A DNA stretch of 26,435 nt from an uncultured Prevotellaceae bacterium. GTDB taxonomy: Bacteria > Bacteroidota > Bacteroidia > Bacteroidales > Bacteroidaceae. Within the stretch, counting starts at the first letter, position 1; each line of letters begins with the position of its first letter. Of this stretch, positions 24,446 through 26,435 are shown piece after piece. The stretch is taken from assembly GCA_937915745.1 (NCBI GenBank), contig CALGGJ010000009.1, forward strand, positions 1-26,435, written 5' to 3'. The notes below the pieces were generated by a model, which was given only the letters and a program-made list of their open reading frames with translations, searched no databases and was not told where the DNA came from. The translations under genes were made by a program, and so were the position numbers.

Positions 24446-24453
24446 TACCTTTG
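24446..24453 (+). promoter_or_regulatory. -7 box (TACCTTTG) of mlaEF
   Basis: TACCTTTG is preceded 12 nt upstream by TTTTC and 7 nt before that by another TTTTC. Transcription start near 24460, about 18 nt before the ATG at 24478. It faces the lptB promoter. Confidence 0.65.
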
Positions 24454-24477
24454 CATCCGTATTTTAATAGTGCTAAT

Positions 24478-25224
24478 ATGCTTACACTGAAAGGTGCATT
24501 GACCGGATTGGGACGTTATGTGCAGCTTATGGGTCGTGTTCACACACGGCCCGACCGCTGGCGCATGTTTTACCGTCAGTATGTGACCGAGATGTTTCAG
24601 CTCGGTTACAACTCAATAGGTATTGTGCTCATCATATCGTTTTTCATCGGAGCCGTCATTTGTTTGCAGATAAAACTCAACATCCAGAGTCCATGGATGC
24701 CACGCATGGTGGTTGGATATACCACACGCGAAATTATGTTGCTCGAGTTTTCGTCGAGCATCATGTGCTTGATTTTGGCAGGCAAGGTGGGGTCGAACAT
24801 TGCGTCAGAACTGGGTACAATGCGCATCACTCAGCAAATCGATGCACTCGACATCATGGGAGTAAACTCGGCCAATTACCTCATATTGCCCAAGGTGGCG
24901 GGACTGATGACCATCATGCCGATACTCGTCACCTTCAGCGTGGCAGCCGGCATCATCGGAGCCTACTGCACATCGTTCATGGGTACCACCACCGTGCCCG
25001 AGCTGAACGAAGGATTCCGCTATTCGTTCAACCAGTGGTTCTTCTGGTGCGGGATAATCAAGGCCGTGGTCTATGCCTTCATCATCACAACCGTATCGGC
25101 CTATAAGGGATACACGGTCGAGGGAGGCTCGGTCGAGGTAGGAAAGGCCAGTACCGATGCGGTGGTAACCAGCAGCATTCTCATTTTGTTTGCCGACATA
25201 TTCCTCACACAGATACTGACATGA
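24478..25224 (+). CDS. mlaE: MlaE-family phospholipid transport permease
   Basis: 248-residue inner-membrane permease of the Mla-type ABC system that moves phospholipids between the membranes of the envelope. About five or six hydrophobic segments: IGIVLIISFFIGAVICLQI, EFSSSIMCLILAGKVGS, LPKVAGLMTIMPILVTFSVA, IIKAVVYAFIITTVSAYKGY and TSSILILFADIFLTQIL. The MlaE core GKVGSNIASELGTMRITQQIDALDIMGVN is clear, with the EIG-type coupling helix. The ATG at 24478 gives the usual length; upstream codons are promoter. It overlaps mlaF by 4 bp. Confidence 0.93.
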   Translation: MLTLKGALTGLGRYVQLMGRVHTRPDRWRMFYRQYVTEMFQLGYNSIGIVLIISFFIGAVICLQIKLNIQSPWMPRMVVGYTTREIMLLEFSSSIMCLILAGKVGSNIASELGTMRITQQIDALDIMGVNSANYLILPKVAGLMTIMPILVTFSVAAGIIGAYCTSFMGTTTVPELNEGFRYSFNQWFFWCGIIKAVVYAFIITTVSAYKGYTVEGGSVEVGKASTDAVVTSSILILFADIFLTQILT

Positions 25225-25967
25225 TAAGAGTTGACCATCTATATAAATCGTTTGGAGACAAAGAGGTGCTGAAGGACATCAGTGCCGTGTTTGATAATGG
25301 CAAGGTGAACCTCATCATAGGCCAGAGCGGGTCGGGCAAGACCGTGCTGCTGAAGTGCCTCATCGGCCTGCTGCAACCCGACAGCGGCGAAATCCTCTAC
25401 GAAGACCGCAACATCCTCACGCTATCGGCCAATGAGATGAAGCGCGCGCGGCAGGAGATCGGTGTGCTGTTCCAAGGCTCGGCGCTGTTCGACTCGATGA
25501 ACGTGGCCAACAATGTGGCTTTCCCGCTCCGGATGTTCGGCGATATGGCCGACAGCGAAATCGACGACCGCGTGCAGTTCTGTCTGAACCGCGTAGGGCT
25601 GAAAGATGCATTGGCCAAGATGCCCAGCGAGCTGTCGGGCGGAATGCAGAAGCGCGTCGCCATCGCCCGCGCCATCGCCCTCAACCCCAAGTACCTCTTC
25701 TGCGACGAACCGAACTCCGGCCTCGACCCGCAGACCTCCATCCGCATCGACCAGCTGATTGACGACATCACCAAGGAGTACAACATCACGACCATAGTCA
25801 ACACGCACGACATGAACTCCGTGCTCGGCATCGGCGACCACATCACCTACCTCTACCAGGGCCGCATCGAGTGGACGGGCACCAAAGACGACATCCTACA
25901 GACCCCGTGCCAGCCGCTACGCGACTTTCTCTTCTCGTCGCCCATCCTGAAGAAGTTCCAGCAATAG
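25221..25967 (+). CDS. mlaF: MlaF-family ABC transporter ATPase
   Basis: 248-residue ATPase that powers MlaE. Walker A GQSGSGKT is at residues 34-41, the Q-loop is in VLFQGSALFDS, the signature is LSGGMQKRVAIARA, Walker B is LFCDEPNSGLDP, and the switch histidine is in NTHDM. The QGSALFDSMNVANNVAFPL stretch is typical of MlaF. No substrate-binding MlaD gene follows within the window; a terminator comes 5 bp later, so that subunit is encoded elsewhere. Confidence 0.93.
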   Translation: MIRVDHLYKSFGDKEVLKDISAVFDNGKVNLIIGQSGSGKTVLLKCLIGLLQPDSGEILYEDRNILTLSANEMKRARQEIGVLFQGSALFDSMNVANNVAFPLRMFGDMADSEIDDRVQFCLNRVGLKDALAKMPSELSGGMQKRVAIARAIALNPKYLFCDEPNSGLDPQTSIRIDQLIDDITKEYNITTIVNTHDMNSVLGIGDHITYLYQGRIEWTGTKDDILQTPCQPLRDFLFSSPILKKFQQ

Positions 25968-25972
25968 ACAAC

Positions 25973-26017
25973 AATCCCGAAAATTGCCGCAATGACAACT
26001 TTCGGGATTATTTTTTT
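25973..26017 (+). terminator. Intrinsic terminator after mlaF
   Basis: AATCCCGAAA (25973-25982) pairs with TTTCGGGATT (26000-26009), a perfect 10-bp stem with a 17-nt loop, followed by a run of seven T (26011-26017). It begins 5 bp after the mlaF stop. The right arm and the T run are part of the 39-bp direct repeat that recurs at the window end. Confidence 0.85.
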
Positions 26018-26031
26018 GGTTATAGCCAATG
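25993..26031. repeat. 39-bp direct repeat, left copy
   Basis: This segment, from TGACAACTTTCGGGATT to GGTTATAGCCAATG, matches 26397-26435 at 37 of 39 positions. The copies are offset by 404 bp and flank the toxin stub and the antitoxin-like gene. Confidence 0.9.
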
Positions 26032-26036
26032 GGGAC

Positions 26037-26135
26037 TTACGAAGCGAAATCCTTCAAATCTTCATCCGCACATTTGAAAGAACACCATTCCGTATCTGGA
26101 GTCAAATCCAGAATGTCAAAATCGTCCCTATTCAT
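26037..26135 (-). pseudogene. Truncated GNAT-type toxin (acetyltransferase) stub
   Basis: A 32-residue frame begins with ATG at 26135 and reads NRDDFDILDLTPDTEWCSF then KCADEDLKDFAS and a stop. The F-x-C-x-x-(E/D)-D-L-x-x-F pattern is the start of GNAT toxins of toxin-antitoxin pairs (compare FxCGxxxLDxFL in related acetyltransferases). No acetyl-CoA-binding (R/Q)xxGxG/A motif or later GNAT strand follows, so more than 100 residues are missing. The break falls within 6 bp of the 39-bp direct repeat. It sits 24 bp downstream of the antitoxin-like gene in the same direction. A short real peptide cannot be excluded. Confidence 0.6.
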
Positions 26136-26159
26136 CGGAAGAGAGAGCAATTTGGTGAA

Positions 26160-26300
26160 TTACGCTTTCGCTGACTCGTAAGCCAAGCGGGCCCGTTCCT
26201 TTTCCTCTTCCGACACGGGCGTCGGATGTTCCATGTGCCAACGGAAACGTTCAGCATCCTTGCCCGTCAGAACGGGCGTATCTTTGATTGGTCGTGCCAT
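26160..26300 (-). CDS. Small antitoxin-like protein
   Basis: 46-residue acidic and basic protein: ARPIKDTPVLTGKDAERF at the N-terminus, then WHMEHPTPVSEEEKERARLA and a short tail. I recognise this as a Bacteroidetes small-protein type (PIKxTPxLxGKDAxRF) usually encoded directly before a GNAT-fold toxin; that association is from memory. It has a full promoter, a normal start and no internal stop, so it is probably expressed. With the toxin cut short, it may be a relic or may neutralise toxins encoded elsewhere. Confidence 0.7.
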   Translation of the reverse strand: MARPIKDTPVLTGKDAERFRWHMEHPTPVSEEEKERARLAYESAKA

Positions 26301-26328
26301 AGTTATTGATTTTTAATATTTTACGGCG

Positions 26329-26360
26329 CAAAGTTACAACTCATCCGGCAAAAATCCAAA
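26329..26360 (-). promoter_or_regulatory. Full Bacteroidetes promoter (TTTG-N20-TAACTTTG) of the antitoxin-like gene
   Basis: On the minus strand, TTTG at 26360-26357 and TAACTTTG at 26336-26329 are 20 nt apart. Transcription would start near 26322, about 22 nt before the ATG at 26300. Confidence 0.75.
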
Positions 26361-26396
26361 ATATTGAACGGAAGAGCACAATTTCTGCACCTATCC

Positions 26397-26435
26397 TGAC
26401 AACTTTCGGGATTATTTTTTTGGTTATGGCCGATG
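26397..26435. repeat. 39-bp direct repeat, right copy (reaches the window end)
   Basis: The second copy of the segment at 25993-26031 differs by G for A at two positions. It carries the right arm and T run of the terminator but not the left arm, so it cannot form the hairpin. The repeat may continue past the window. Confidence 0.9.

Noticed and set aside
25992..26174. A 60-codon plus-strand frame after mlaF
   Set aside because: It is antisense to the toxin stub, starts inside the terminator loop and has no recognisable features.

Overview
The window looks like a chromosomal segment of a Bacteroidales bacterium, most like Prevotellaceae or Muribaculaceae. The reasons are: promoters of the Bacteroidetes type (a TAnnTTTG box, twice with a TTTG box 19-20 nt upstream), A-rich leaders instead of clear Shine-Dalgarno sites, a secreted protein with a C-terminal tail of the VYNLAGQR...GGRKVLVK type, TlpA-like proteins, an M64 peptidase, a TGS-domain nucleoside kinase and a GHL10-type glycosidase. 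No rRNA, tRNA, CRISPR array, transposase or phage gene was seen. Most of the window is ordinary chromosomal gene content; the less usual material is between the genes and at the right end.

Layout. (1) 291-5935, plus strand: a two-domain ABC ATPase of the ModF type, two tandem TlpA-like thioredoxin proteins, a YqiA-type small hydrolase and uridine kinase. (2) 5957-6036: a 22-bp-period repeat array, then a near-perfect promoter and an 895-residue secreted protein built from about five related beta-rich repeats, ended by a 15-bp hairpin. (3) 9037-10197, minus: a lone Era-like GTPase with a hydrophobic C-terminal half. (4) 10198-11742: a 480-bp intergenic region with five AT-rich units spaced about 21 bp, then an ECF sigma factor and a four-helix membrane partner. 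(5) 11993-15828: galM, a TGS-domain nucleoside kinase (4-bp overlap with galM) and an ATP-grasp-like protein with an in-frame 24-bp repeat. (6) 15821-17497, minus: a GHL10 glycosidase, sharing a strikingly symmetrical divergent promoter region with a two-gene plus-strand unit (61-residue membrane protein and small beta-barrel). (7) 18399-18480: a second 22-bp-period array related to the first. (8) 24297 down to 18480, minus: lptB, pyrF, uvrA and an M64 peptidase, closely packed. (9) 24478-25967: mlaE and mlaF, divergent from lptB, ended by a terminator. (10) 25993-26435: a decayed toxin-antitoxin-like module (intact 46-residue antitoxin-like gene, 32-residue stub of a GNAT toxin) between 39-bp direct repeats.

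How the genes relate. Envelope functions dominate: LptB (LPS export) and MlaEF (phospholipid transport) face each other across one promoter region. Secreted thioredoxin-like proteins, a beta-barrel, secreted hydrolases and the repeat protein add to this. Nucleotide metabolism is represented by udk, the TGS kinase and pyrF. The ECF sigma factor and its membrane neighbour form a probable signalling pair.

Limits: all calls were made by reading the sequence. No homology search, structure prediction or base-composition count was run, so family assignments rest on recognised motifs, and starts were chosen from promoter position, overlaps and signal peptides.
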